Positions 1-9,990 are shown, numbered from the stretch's first letter. The stretch is DNA of 11,409 nucleotides from an uncultured Rhodovulum sp. (GCA_946221765.1 CAMIMK010000071.1:1-11409), one strand, 5' to 3'. Numbers and translations: made by a program. The notes: generated by a model not told the origin, from the sequence alone.

Positions 1-2154
1 AGCCTCGACCTCTACGGCCATGCCCGCGAGGCCGTCGCGCGCCAGACGGAATCGACGCGGGCCGCGCTGGAGGCCTATTCCGCCGGGGTGAATGCCTGGC
101 TCGATGTCGTGCGCACGCAGGCGCTGGGCCGGGGAGCCCCGGAATTCTTCCTGTTCGACCAGAGCCTCGCCCCCTGGATCCCGGCGGATTCGATCGCGAT
201 CCAGAAGCTCGTCGCGCTGCAGATGACCGACAAGGCGAGCCAGGAGACGCTGCGCGCCCGACTGTCGCTGGTGCTGCCGCCGGAGCGGCTGCGCGACCTT
301 CTGCCAGATGCACCGAATGCGCCGGTGATGGGCCTTCCCGACTTCTCCGCGACCTTTCCCGGCGTTACCCCCGGCATGGCGCCGATGCGGACCGCAGCGC
401 GCCACCCACTTGACCCGATCCCGGAGGTGGGCCTCGCAGGCGCGTCAAATGCCTTCGCGGCCAGCGGCAAACGGGCGGCTGGCGGCGCGCCGCTCCTTGC
501 CAACGATCCGCATCTCGGGCTGACCGCGCCCTCGGCCTGGATGCTCGCCCGGATGGATCTGGCCGAGGGCCCGGTGATCGGGGCGACGATGCCCGGGCTC
601 CCCTCGATCCTGATCGGCCGCAACGAGGCGCTCGCCTGGGGCATTACCACGAGCTACCTCGACGATCAGGACGTCTATATCGAGAAGCTCGATCCCGGGA
701 ACCCGGACCGCTATCTGGTGCAGGATCCGGCGACCGGCGAGAGCCGCTTCGAACCCTTCGACCTCCGGGAGGTGCGGATCGGGGTCCGCGGCGGCGCCAC
801 CGAGACGCTGCGGTTGCAGGCGACTCACCACGGTCCGGTCATCCCGCCCGACCGGATGGGCGTCGGGCCCGTCACGCCTCCGGGCCATGTGGCGACGCTA
901 GCCTGGACCGGGCTGACAGACGAAGACCGCTCGGTCGGCGCCGGGATCGCGCTGATGCGCGCCCATTCGATCGACGAGGCCCGCAAGGCGGCGGCGGACA
1001 TCGTGGCGCCATCGCTGAACCTGACGCTGGCCGACCGCACCGGCGTGGCGATGCAGATGACCGGCGCGGCGCCCGCGCGCGACCCGGCCAACACGAGCCA
1101 GGGGCGGATGCCGGCACCGGGCTGGCTCGCGGTCAACGACTGGAAGGGAATGCGGCCCTTCTCCGAGAATCCGTGGATCGTCGACCCGCCGAGCGGCATC
1201 GTCGTCAATACCAACAACCGCCTGACCGATGCGAGCTTCCCCAATCACCTGAGCTTCGACTGGGGCGATACCTTCCGCATCGCGCGGGCCTCATGGCTGC
1301 TCGGCGCGCGGGAATTCCACACGCTCGACAGCTTCATCGAGATCCAGACCGACATCGTGTCCGAGGCGGCGCGCACGCTCCTGCCGCTGATCGCACGCGA
1401 CCTCTGGTACAAGGACGCCGCCGCCGCGGCCGGCACCCCCGAGGCACAGCGCCAGCTTGCACTGGAGCGGCTCGCCAACTGGAACGGCGCCATGTCCGAG
1501 CATGCGCCGGAGCCGCTCATCTATTCCGCCTGGCTGAAGGCGCTGATGCGGCGGCTGGTGGTGGACGAACTCGGCACGCTCTCGACGCTCGTGCCGATAC
1601 CGGACCCGGTCTTCCTGGAACGGGTGTTCCGCGACACCGACGGCGCGTCCAGATGGTGCGACATCGTCCAGACCCGCGAGGTGGAACCCTGCGCCGAGAT
1701 CGCCCGCGCCGCGCTCGACGAGGCGCTGCTCGATCTCGGCCAGACCTACGGGCCGCAGCTGGAGAGCTGGCGCTGGGGCGATGCCCATCAGGCGCAGCAC
1801 GAGCACCAGACCCTCGGCCGGGTGCCCTTCCTCGGGCCACTCGCCAACATCCGCCAGAGCACGCCGGGCGACGACCAGACCCTGCTGCGCGGTTCCATGC
1901 CCTGGACCGGCCCCGAGCCCTTCCTCAACACGCATGCGGCGGGGTTCCGCGGCGTCTTCGACTTCTCCGATCCCGATGCCAGCGTCTTCATCATCTCGAC
2001 CGGCGAGAGCGGGCATCTGCTGTCGCGCTTCTACGATGACCTCGCGGTCCTGTGGCGGCGGTCGGAATACATCCCGATGTCGCTCAACCCAGGGTTGGCG
2101 CGGGCCGGCGCGATCGGCACGACGCGGCTCGTCCCGGTCACCCCGGAGGGCTGA
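1..2154 (+). CDS. Penicillin acylase family Ntn hydrolase (5'-truncated by window edge)
   Basis: The reading frame is open from base 1, so the N-terminus (signal peptide and start of the alpha subunit) lies outside; 717 residues are visible of a family usually near 800. The first ATG-like start at 88 is internal, because the frame before it already encodes the family motif YSAGVNAWL. The autocatalytic nucleophile is visible Ser149 in GASNAF. His171 in NDPHLG sits exactly where beta-His23 of E. coli penicillin G acylase falls when Ser149 is counted as beta-1. Downstream come GRMPAPGW, PPSGIVVNTNNR and the C-terminal GDDQTLLRGS, STGESGHLLSRFYDDL and EYIPMS blocks, all typical. Family members are periplasmic amidases cut into alpha and beta chains; they hydrolyse beta-lactam side chains, acyl-homoserine lactones or other amides. 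The substrate cannot be read from this sequence. The gene ends about 75 nt before the thiC promoter candidate and is probably a separate transcription unit. Confidence 0.95.
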   Translation, partial: SLDLYGHAREAVARQTESTRAALEAYSAGVNAWLDVVRTQALGRGAPEFFLFDQSLAPWIPADSIAIQKLVALQMTDKASQETLRARLSLVLPPERLRDLLPDAPNAPVMGLPDFSATFPGVTPGMAPMRTAARHPLDPIPEVGLAGASNAFAASGKRAAGGAPLLANDPHLGLTAPSAWMLARMDLAEGPVIGATMPGLPSILIGRNEALAWGITTSYLDDQDVYIEKLDPGNPDRYLVQDPATGESRFEPFDLREVRIGVRGGATETLRLQATHHGPVIPPDRMGVGPVTPPGHVATLAWTGLTDEDRSVGAGIALMRAHSIDEARKAAADIVAPSLNLTLADRTGVAMQMTGAAPARDPANTSQGRMPAPGWLAVNDWKGMRPFSENPWIVDPPSGIVVNTNNRLTDASFPNHLSFDWGDTFRIARASWLLGAREFHTLDSFIEIQTDIVSEAARTLLPLIARDLWYKDAAAAAGTPEAQRQLALERLANWNGAMSEHAPEPLIYSAWLKALMRRLVVDELGTLSTLVPIPDPVFLERVFRDTDGASRWCDIVQTREVEPCAEIARAALDEALLDLGQTYGPQLESWRWGDAHQAQHEHQTLGRVPFLGPLANIRQSTPGDDQTLLRGSMPWTGPEPFLNTHAAGFRGVFDFSDPDASVFIISTGESGHLLSRFYDDLAVLWRRSEYIPMSLNPGLARAGAIGTTRLVPVTPEG

Positions 2155-2161
2155 CGCCACC

Positions 2162-2204
2162 GCAGCCGGGACCGGGCTGCCGTGGCCTTCGGCCGGGCGC
2201 CCGG
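2162..2204 (+). terminator. GC-rich hairpin cluster after the acylase gene (possible terminator)
   Basis: Starting 7 nt after the stop codon there is a 6-bp stem (2162-2167 with 2175-2180), then a small GGCC-TTC-GGCC stem (2184-2194), then a perfect 12-bp palindrome CCGGGCGCCCGG (2193-2204). No T-tract follows. The position between a finished gene and a riboswitch-led gene suits a terminator, but at this GC content short stems arise easily, so this is a weak call. Confidence 0.35.
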
Positions 2205-2229
2205 ACCGACAGGCGGGCCACGACGGCGG

Positions 2230-2258
2230 TTGACTTCGCCGCCCGCAGTCTTCACCTT
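2230..2258 (+). promoter_or_regulatory. Candidate sigma70-type promoter for the thiC leader
   Basis: TTGACT at 2230-2235 is a 5/6 match to the -35 consensus. The region 16 to 18 nt later (around 2252-2258, TCACCTT) is only a poor -10. A start site a few nucleotides downstream would place the TPP aptamer right at the 5' end of the transcript, as expected for a riboswitch leader. The support is the -35 match and the position. Confidence 0.4.
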
Positions 2259-2261
2259 CGG

Positions 2262-2379
2262 CGCTCCACCTGGGGGGTCCCGGCAAGGGGCTGAGAGTCT
2301 GCTGGCGAGGGTCGCGAGACCCGAGGGCGCAGTGACCCGTTGAACCTGATCCAGTTCACACTGGCGTAGGGATGGTGCG
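2262..2379 (+). promoter_or_regulatory. TPP riboswitch (THI element) upstream of thiC
   Basis: The conserved THI-box parts occur in order: the CTGAGAG core at 2291-2297, and CCTGATCCAG followed by CTGGCGTAGGGATGG at about 2345-2376. P1 can be drawn from 2262-2270 with 2371-2379 (7 of 9 positions pair). P2 is GGGT 2275-2278 with ACCC 2335-2338. P4/P5 contains CCAG-TTCACA-CTGG. An optional P3a arm is present: CTGC 2299-2302 with GCAG 2329-2332, capped by GGGTC-GCGA-GACCC (2309-2322) with a GNRA-type loop. TPP binding in this class represses thiamin biosynthesis genes, and thiC follows in the same orientation. No terminator with a T-run lies between the aptamer and thiC, so control of translation initiation is more likely than attenuation (inference). 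Confidence 0.96.
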
Positions 2380-2462
2380 GTCGCTGCGTCGGGTTTTGTG
2401 ACCCTCTGCCAAGACCTCCCCCCAAGCCCCGGTTCGATCTGGACCCCGAGCGAGGGCCCGAG
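2380..2462 (+). promoter_or_regulatory. thiC leader between aptamer and start codon (probable expression platform)
   Basis: This 83-nt stretch carries the likely Shine-Dalgarno GAGGG at 2452-2456, 6 nt before the ATG. CCCTC at 2402-2406 is fully complementary to it. The same ACCC can instead pair with GGGT at 2391-2394 in a small hairpin (2391-2404). These mutually exclusive pairings could let the aptamer expose or hide the ribosome site. The stems are only 4 to 5 bp, so this is a hypothesis. A further small stem is GGTTC 2431-2435 with GGACC 2441-2445. Confidence 0.4.
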
Positions 2463-4283
<1,821 letters not shown>

Positions 4284-4301
4284 GTGACGGGGCGGGGCGG
4301 C

Positions 4302-4315
4302 CCGGGGCGCCCCGG
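4302..4315. terminator. Perfect palindrome between convergent thiC and thiD (candidate shared terminator)
   Basis: CCGGGGCGCCCCGG is a perfect 14-bp palindrome filling the end of the 32-nt gap between the two stop codons and abutting the thiD stop. As RNA from either strand it can fold as CCGGG/CCCGG around a GCGC loop. There is no T-tract on either side, so function as a bidirectional intrinsic terminator is plausible from position only. Confidence 0.35.
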
Positions 4316-5128
4316 TCAGGGCGCGGCGCGTTCCGCCCAGAGGGCGTGGAAATGGTGCAGCGGCCCATGGCCCCGCCCGACGTCGAGGGCATCGGCGGCA
4401 ACGATCGCGCCGGTCAGGTAGCGCTTCGCCAGCCCGACGCTCTCAAGAACCGGATGCTGCGGCAGCAGCGTGGCCAGCGCCGCCGACAGCGTGCAGCCGG
4501 TGCCATGCGTCCGCCGGGTGCCGATGCGCCGGACCGAGAAGGCCCGGGTACAACCCTCGCCATGCAGGATGTCGGTGCATTCCGGCCCATCGAGATGCCC
4601 GCCCTTCAGCAGCACCCACTGCGGCCCGAGCGCGCGCAGGTCCGGGACGCGGGCGCGCATCTCGGCATCGGTCCAGGACAGCATGGTGTCGAGCAGCACC
4701 GCCGCCTCGGGCAGGTTCGGCGTCAGGATCGTCGCGAGCGGCACCAGCCGGTCGCGCACGACGGCGGCGGCCTCGACATCGAGCAGGGCATGGCCGCTCT
4801 TGGACATCATCACCGGGTCGACGACGATATGCGCGGGGCGATGATGGGCGAGGCGGTCGGCCACGGCCTCGGCAATTCCCGCATTCGCGACCATCCCGAC
4901 CTTCACCGCATCGACGGCGATGTCCTCGAAGATCGCGTCGATCTGGTCGGCGACGAAAGCGGGTGACAGAGCGGAAACCGCCCGCACCCCTTGAGTATTC
5001 TGGGCCGTGGCGGCGGTAATGACCGCCATGGCATAGCCCCCGAGAGCCGAAATGACTTTGAGATCGGCCTGAATGCCGGCACCGCCGGACGGGTCACTGC
5101 CCGCTATGGAAAGAACGTTCGGGATCAT
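4316..5128 (-). CDS. thiD: Hydroxymethylpyrimidine/phosphomethylpyrimidine kinase ThiD
   Basis: ThiD is a ribokinase-fold kinase that phosphorylates HMP and HMP-phosphate to HMP-diphosphate, the donor for thiamin phosphate synthase. The 270-residue length is normal. The N-terminal signature MIPNVLSIAGSDPSGGAGIQ is complete, followed by VITAATAQNTQGV and VDPVMMSKSGHALL. The C-terminal anion-hole motif HGTGCTLSAA contains Cys212, which matches the position of the active-site Cys in E. coli ThiD. The ATG at 5128 is chosen because it directly precedes the family's usual first residues, although no strong ribosome site is visible before it. The gene acts on the product of the convergent thiC. It lies 54 nt downstream of the lysR gene on the same strand, so read-through from lysR is possible. 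No riboswitch is visible before thiD itself. Confidence 0.97.
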   Translation of the reverse strand: MIPNVLSIAGSDPSGGAGIQADLKVISALGGYAMAVITAATAQNTQGVRAVSALSPAFVADQIDAIFEDIAVDAVKVGMVANAGIAEAVADRLAHHRPAHIVVDPVMMSKSGHALLDVEAAAVVRDRLVPLATILTPNLPEAAVLLDTMLSWTDAEMRARVPDLRALGPQWVLLKGGHLDGPECTDILHGEGCTRAFSVRRIGTRRTHGTGCTLSAALATLLPQHPVLESVGLAKRYLTGAIVAADALDVGRGHGPLHHFHALWAERAAP

Positions 5129-5182
5129 GGCGCCGACTTGCCACGGATAGCCGCACCGCGCAATTCCCGAGCGTGCGTGTGT

Positions 5183-6139
5183 TCAACCAAAGGTTTCCGG
5201 CGCCCCCGCGCCCGCCCCCGGGCCGCCCGCCAGAAGGTCGCGGATCCGGGCCCGGACCCGGTCGGCCATCCAGGGCACGAAGAGCTGCACCTTCGGATCC
5301 TGCAGGCGGTGGTGGGGGTGAAGGCAGGCGATGCGGATCGGCAGCGGCGGTGTCTCGGGCAGCACGACCTGCAGCCGCCCGGCGGCCAGATGGCCGGCGA
5401 CCTCGTAGCGGGGGCGGTTGACGATTCCCGCGCCCTCCAGCGCCCAGTCGGTCAGGACATCGGCATCGTCGGCATCGAAGTCGCCCCGGACCTGGAGCCG
5501 CAGCGGGCCGGACCGGGCGGAGAGCGTCCGGTAATATTCGCGGAAGCCGGGAAAGCGCAGCAGCAGGCAGTTGTGTCCCCGGCCGAGCAGCTCCTCGGGC
5601 CTCTCGGGGACGCCCATCCGCTCGAGATAGGAGGGAGCGGCACAGAGCACCCGTTCGCAGTCGAGGATGCTGCGCAGGCGCATGGTCGAATCCTCCTGCT
5701 CGCCGAGCGCGAAGGCAACGTCCACCGATTCCGCCAGCAGGTCCACCTTGCGGTCGCTGAGGCGCAGGCGGATCTCGATGTCCGGGAAGGCGGCGTGGAA
5801 GGCCGGGATCAGCGGCGCCAGCACCCGGCGCCCGAGGCCGAGCGGGGCCGAGACCTTCAGCGCCCCCTTCGGGCGGAGCGCGTAGGAGGCAACGGCCGCC
5901 TCGGATTCGTCGACCGCCTCCAGCACCCGGTGCGCGGCGTCGTAGTAGATGCGGCCGATCTCGGTCGGGCTGAGCTTGCGGGTGGTGCGGTGGAAAAGCC
6001 GCACGCCCAGCCGGTCCTCCAGCTCGCGGATGCAGTTCGAGGCGACCGCCGGCGTCAGGCGGCTGTCGCGGCCGCCGGCCGTGATCGATCCGAGTTCGAC
6101 GGTGCGCACGAAGACCCGGATGCTCTCGACATAGGGCAA
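5183..6139 (-). CDS. LysR-family transcriptional regulator, probable regulator of guaD
   Basis: This is a 318-residue LysR-type regulator. The N-terminal winged helix-turn-helix covers about residues 1-60, with the helix-turn-helix around 18-45 and the family run LEDRLGVRLFHRTTRKLSPTE after it. A LysR substrate-binding domain follows from about residue 90 to 290 (PLGLGRRVLAPLIPAF, IRLRLSDRKVDLLAESVDVAF, DADVLTDWALEGAGIVNRPRYEV). The start is TTG at 6139: it gives the expected first residues (MPYVESIRVFV), no ATG fits, and an in-frame TAG lies at 6146-6148 just upstream. The gene is divergent from guaD across 135 nt that contain a perfect palindrome, the classic layout for a LysR regulator controlling its neighbour and itself. 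Control of guanine catabolism is therefore inferred from position. The C-terminal tail rich in Gly and Ala after residue about 300 is probably unstructured. Confidence 0.93.
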   Translation of the reverse strand: MPYVESIRVFVRTVELGSITAGGRDSRLTPAVASNCIRELEDRLGVRLFHRTTRKLSPTEIGRIYYDAAHRVLEAVDESEAAVASYALRPKGALKVSAPLGLGRRVLAPLIPAFHAAFPDIEIRLRLSDRKVDLLAESVDVAFALGEQEDSTMRLRSILDCERVLCAAPSYLERMGVPERPEELLGRGHNCLLLRFPGFREYYRTLSARSGPLRLQVRGDFDADDADVLTDWALEGAGIVNRPRYEVAGHLAAGRLQVVLPETPPLPIRIACLHPHHRLQDPKVQLFVPWMADRVRARIRDLLAGGPGAGAGAPETFG

Positions 6140-6156
6140 GGCCGCCTACCGCGATT

Positions 6157-6173
6157 TTCAATGCCGCATTGAA
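6157..6173. promoter_or_regulatory. Perfect 17-bp palindrome between lysR and guaD (candidate operator)
   Basis: TTCAATGC-C-GCATTGAA is an 8-bp perfect inverted repeat around one base. It is notably AT-richer than its surroundings, and its near edge lies 17 nt from the lysR start codon and about 100 nt before guaD. LysR regulators bind dyads in divergent gaps. The spacing here is T-N13-A rather than the textbook T-N11-A, so the assignment rests on symmetry and position. Confidence 0.6.
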
Positions 6174-6258
6174 TGTGACGCCGCGCCAGCATGCTTTTCA
6201 AGCGGTGGCTTTGTCTGGCAGGCTGTTCCCGACCCCGCGATTTTCCCCCGCTGCTGCC

Positions 6259-6264
6259 AAGGAG
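6259..6264 (+). promoter_or_regulatory. Shine-Dalgarno site that fixes the guaD start
   Basis: AAGGAG lies 10 nt before the ATG at 6275. An earlier in-frame ATG at 6191 has no such site, and the 28 residues it would add (hydrophobic, then Pro/Arg-rich) match nothing in the family. The downstream start is therefore preferred. Confidence 0.75.
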
Positions 6265-6274
6265 CCCCTGCCCC

Positions 6275-7582
<1,308 letters not shown>

Positions 7583-7686
7583 CGCCCCCTCCCCCCGGCG
7601 CGCATCTGTCGTCGAGAGGGGTTTCCCGGCGCGGGATGATCGGCTAATCGGCTCACGGGAACAACAAATGGGGAGCCTCGGGCGCC

Positions 7687-8964
7687 ATGTCGGTGATCAT
7701 TGACGTCGTGGGACGCGAAATTCTCGACAGCCGGGGCAACCCGACCGTCGAGGTCGACGTGCTGCTGGAGGATGGCTCCATCGGTCGGGCCGCGGTGCCC
7801 TCGGGTGCCTCCACCGGCGCCCACGAGGCCGTGGAGCTCCGCGACGGTGACGCGAGCCGCTATGGCGGCAAGGGCGTGCGCCGGGCGGTCGAGGCGGTGA
7901 ACGGCCCGATCTGCGACGCGCTGACCGGCATCGGCGCGACCGACCAGATCCTGATCGACCAGATCATGATCGAACTCGACGGCACGCCGAACAAGGCGAA
8001 GCTCGGCGCCAACGCGATTCTCGGCGCCAGCCTCGCGGCCGCCAAGGCGGCGGCGGCGACGCTCGGCATGCCGCTCTACCGCTATGTCGGCGGCGCCTCG
8101 GCCCGGGTCCTGCCGGTTCCGATGATGAACATCATCAATGGCGGCGCCCATGCCGACAACCCGATCGACATCCAGGAATTCATGATCATGCCGGTCGGCG
8201 CCGAGAGCCTCTCCGAGGCGGTGCGGGTCGGGGCGGAGATCTTCCACGCGCTGAAGAAGGGCCTGAGCAAGGCCGGCCACAACACCGCCGTCGGCGACGA
8301 GGGCGGCTTCGCGCCCAACCTGAGCTCCAGCCGCGAGGCGCTCGACTTCATCGTGAAGTCGATCGAGACCGCCGGCTACAAGCCCGGCGAGGACGTGTTC
8401 CTGGCGCTCGACTGCGCGGCGACCGAGTATTTCGCCGATGGCATCTATGACATGAAGGGCGAGGGCAAGAAGCGCAGCCCCGCCGAGAATGCCGAATACC
8501 TGAAGGGGCTCGTCGAATCCTATCCGATCATCTCGATCGAGGACGGCATGTCGGAAGACGACTGGGAGGGCTGGAAGATCCTGACCGACCTGATCGGCAA
8601 CCGCTGCCAGCTCGTCGGCGACGACCTTTTCGTCACCAACACCACCCGCCTCTCGGACGGGATCCGGAAGGGCGTCGGCAACTCGATCCTCGTCAAGGTG
8701 AACCAGATCGGCAGCCTGACCGAGACCCTGGCCGCCGTCGACATGGCGCACCGGGCGAAATACACCGCCGTCATGTCGCACCGCTCCGGCGAGACCGAGG
8801 ACGCGACGATCGCCGACCTCGCCGTCGCCACCAACTGCGGCCAGATCAAGACCGGCTCGCTGTCGCGCTCGGACCGGCTGGCCAAGTATAACCAGCTGAT
8901 CCGGCTCGAGGAAGACCTCGGCGCCAGCGCGATCTATGCCGGCCGTTCGATCCTGCGGGGCTGA
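7687..8964 (+). CDS. eno: Enolase (phosphopyruvate hydratase)
   Basis: Enolase interconverts 2-phosphoglycerate and phosphoenolpyruvate in glycolysis and gluconeogenesis. The 425-residue length is normal. The N-terminal REILDSRGNPTVEVDV, the SGASTGAHEAVELRDGD loop and the barrel are intact. The catalytic pair is Glu205 in GDEGGFAP and Lys337 in ILVKVNQIG. The Mg ligands are Asp242 in LALDCAATE, Glu285 in SIEDGM and Asp312 in GDDLFVTN. The C-terminal signature SHRSGETED and GSLSRSDRLAKYNQL are present. GGGGAG at 7670-7675, 11 nt before the ATG, serves as ribosome site. The following ThiE-like gene starts 6 nt after the stop, implying co-transcription. The common alphaproteobacterial arrangement of eno with pdhA/pdhB is not seen; instead a homodimeric-type E1 gene lies about 1.2 kb downstream in the opposite orientation. 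Confidence 0.98.
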   Translation: MSVIIDVVGREILDSRGNPTVEVDVLLEDGSIGRAAVPSGASTGAHEAVELRDGDASRYGGKGVRRAVEAVNGPICDALTGIGATDQILIDQIMIELDGTPNKAKLGANAILGASLAAAKAAAATLGMPLYRYVGGASARVLPVPMMNIINGGAHADNPIDIQEFMIMPVGAESLSEAVRVGAEIFHALKKGLSKAGHNTAVGDEGGFAPNLSSSREALDFIVKSIETAGYKPGEDVFLALDCAATEYFADGIYDMKGEGKKRSPAENAEYLKGLVESYPIISIEDGMSEDDWEGWKILTDLIGNRCQLVGDDLFVTNTTRLSDGIRKGVGNSILVKVNQIGSLTETLAAVDMAHRAKYTAVMSHRSGETEDATIADLAVATNCGQIKTGSLSRSDRLAKYNQLIRLEEDLGASAIYAGRSILRG

Positions 8965-8970
8965 CGCATC

Positions 8971-9600
8971 TTGTCCGAGGCTCCGGGCGGTCCGCGCCTC
9001 TATCTGGTGACCCCGTCCCGTCCCGGCCTCGGGCGGTTCCCCGATCTCCTCGGGCGGCTGCTCGACGCCCATGAGATCGCCTGCGTCCGCCTCGGGGTCT
9101 CCGGGGTGGATGCCGAGGCGGTGGCGCGGGCGGCCGATACGCTGCGCCCGGTCTGCCACGAGCGCGACGTGCCGCTCGTCATCGCCGAGCATTTCCGGCT
9201 GGTGCGCCCGCTCGGGCTCGACGGCGTGCATCTCGGCGACGGCAGCCGCAACCTGCGGACGGCCCGGGCCGAGGTCGGCGCCGACGGCATCGTGGGGGCC
9301 CATGCGCGGGCCTCGCGCCATGACGGGATGACCGCGGCGGAGATCGGCGCGGATTACGTGAGTTTCGGGCCGCTGTCGGCCTCGAGCCTCGGCGACGGCA
9401 GCCTCGCGCCGCCGGAACTCTTCGCCTGGTGGTCGGAGATGATCGAGGTGCCGGTGGTGGCCGAGGGCGGGCTGACGCCCGACCTCGTCTCGGCTCTTGC
9501 GGATACCGCGGATTTCCTCGCCCTGGGCGAGGAACTCTGGTCGGCCCCGGAGGGACCGGAAGCGGCTCTGGCCACCTTCGTCGAACGGCTCGACGGCTGA
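8971..9600 (+). CDS. ThiE/TenI-like protein with degenerate thiamine phosphate synthase site
   Basis: This is a 209-residue TIM-barrel protein of the ThiE/TenI superfamily, recognised from RLYLVTP (9-15), LDGVHLGDGS (83-92), IVGAHARASRHDG (107-119), GADYVSFGPL (126-135) and VPVVAEGGL (160-168). Canonical thiamine phosphate synthases carry QxRxK, an ND pair, HLGQxD and TxTK for substrate, Mg and pyrophosphate binding. Here these read CVRLG (38-42), AE (72-73), HLGDGS (87-92) and SASSLG (136-141), so most of those residues are missing, while the glycine-rich phosphate loop is kept. Automatic annotation would probably call it thiE, but genuine synthase activity is doubtful; a TenI-like or other role is possible. 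The start is TTG, 6 nt after the eno stop, with GCGGGG inside the eno end as a possible ribosome site, which suggests translational coupling. A canonical thiE would be expected elsewhere in the genome. Confidence 0.85.
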   Translation: MSEAPGGPRLYLVTPSRPGLGRFPDLLGRLLDAHEIACVRLGVSGVDAEAVARAADTLRPVCHERDVPLVIAEHFRLVRPLGLDGVHLGDGSRNLRTARAEVGADGIVGAHARASRHDGMTAAEIGADYVSFGPLSASSLGDGSLAPPELFAWWSEMIEVPVVAEGGLTPDLVSALADTADFLALGEELWSAPEGPEAALATFVERLDG

Positions 9601-9628
9601 GGCCGGACCGCTGTGTCGCGGACGCGGG

Positions 9629-9769
9629 TCAGGCGTCGTCGCGGCGGGCGGGCACGAGCGGGCGATAGTCCGAGAACCAGCCCTCAAGCCGGTCGGCCGG
9701 CTTCGGCGCCGGCTGCTGCCGCGGGGCGGCGCGCGGCGTTTCAGGATAGCTGTAGGCGTCGATGATCAT
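9629..9769 (-). CDS. Small hypothetical protein (46 aa)
   Basis: This is a short unrecognised ORF, convergent with the ThiE-like gene and 28 nt from its stop. The product begins MIIDAYSYPETPR, has a Pro/Ala/Gln-rich middle and ends with LEGWFSDYRPLVPARRDDA. It has no signal peptide or membrane segment and is basic to neutral. The ATG at 9769 is preferred because AAAGGG lies 8 nt before it. A GTG at 9823 would give 64 residues but has no ribosome site. The region upstream on this strand (9806-9846) is conspicuously AT-rich, as a promoter region would be. The aromatic tail and the ribosome site favour a real gene, but an ORF this short in high-GC DNA can be chance. Confidence 0.5.
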   Translation of the reverse strand: MIIDAYSYPETPRAAPRQQPAPKPADRLEGWFSDYRPLVPARRDDA

Positions 9770-9854
9770 GGAGATTGCCCTTTCCGGCGTTCTTGTTCTG
9801 CCCGCAACATAGGCATTTTTCACAGGAAATGACCGGATTTTAGCGCAACCTCGT

Positions 9855-9871
9855 CATGCACCCCTTGCATG
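9855..9871. repeat. Short inverted repeat CATGCA-N5-TGCATG
   Basis: Two perfect 6-bp arms (9855-9860 and 9866-9871) flank CCCCT. The repeat lies just upstream (minus strand) of the AT-rich patch and about 85 nt before the small ORF's start, a reasonable place for an operator. No regulator is suggested by the sequence. Confidence 0.35.
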
Positions 9872-9990
9872 TCCCGCGCAACCGCCCCGCTGTCTCCCGA
9901 CCTCAACCCGAAGCCGGTCGGGCCGGGCAAGTCGGCGACGGCCCCGGCTCATACGACTTCCGGCTGCATCCTTCGGAAGCCGCCGCCCTT

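Noticed and set aside
1291..2286. 331-codon minus-strand ORF antisense to the acylase gene
   Set aside because: No family resemblance, and it overlaps the conserved C-terminal acylase blocks.
5094..6161. 355-codon ORF in another minus-strand frame over lysR
   Set aside because: Pro/Arg/Gly-rich sequence without domains; the overlapping frame encodes a clear LysR protein.
6191..6274. Upstream in-frame ATG extending guaD by 28 residues
   Set aside because: No ribosome site before it, and the added residues match nothing in the family, whereas AAGGAG precedes the ATG at 6275.
7586..7624. Possible terminator after guaD: CCCCTC with GAGGGG then TTT
   Set aside because: Only 6 bp around a 24-nt loop with three T residues; too weak to call as a feature.
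7639..7653. Two 7-nt direct copies of ATCGGCT before eno
   Set aside because: A short pair with no third copy or known meaning; likely chance.
9790..9801. GTTC-TT-GTTC resembling an alphaproteobacterial LexA box
   Set aside because: The LexA half-sites need a 7-nt spacer; here it is 2 nt.
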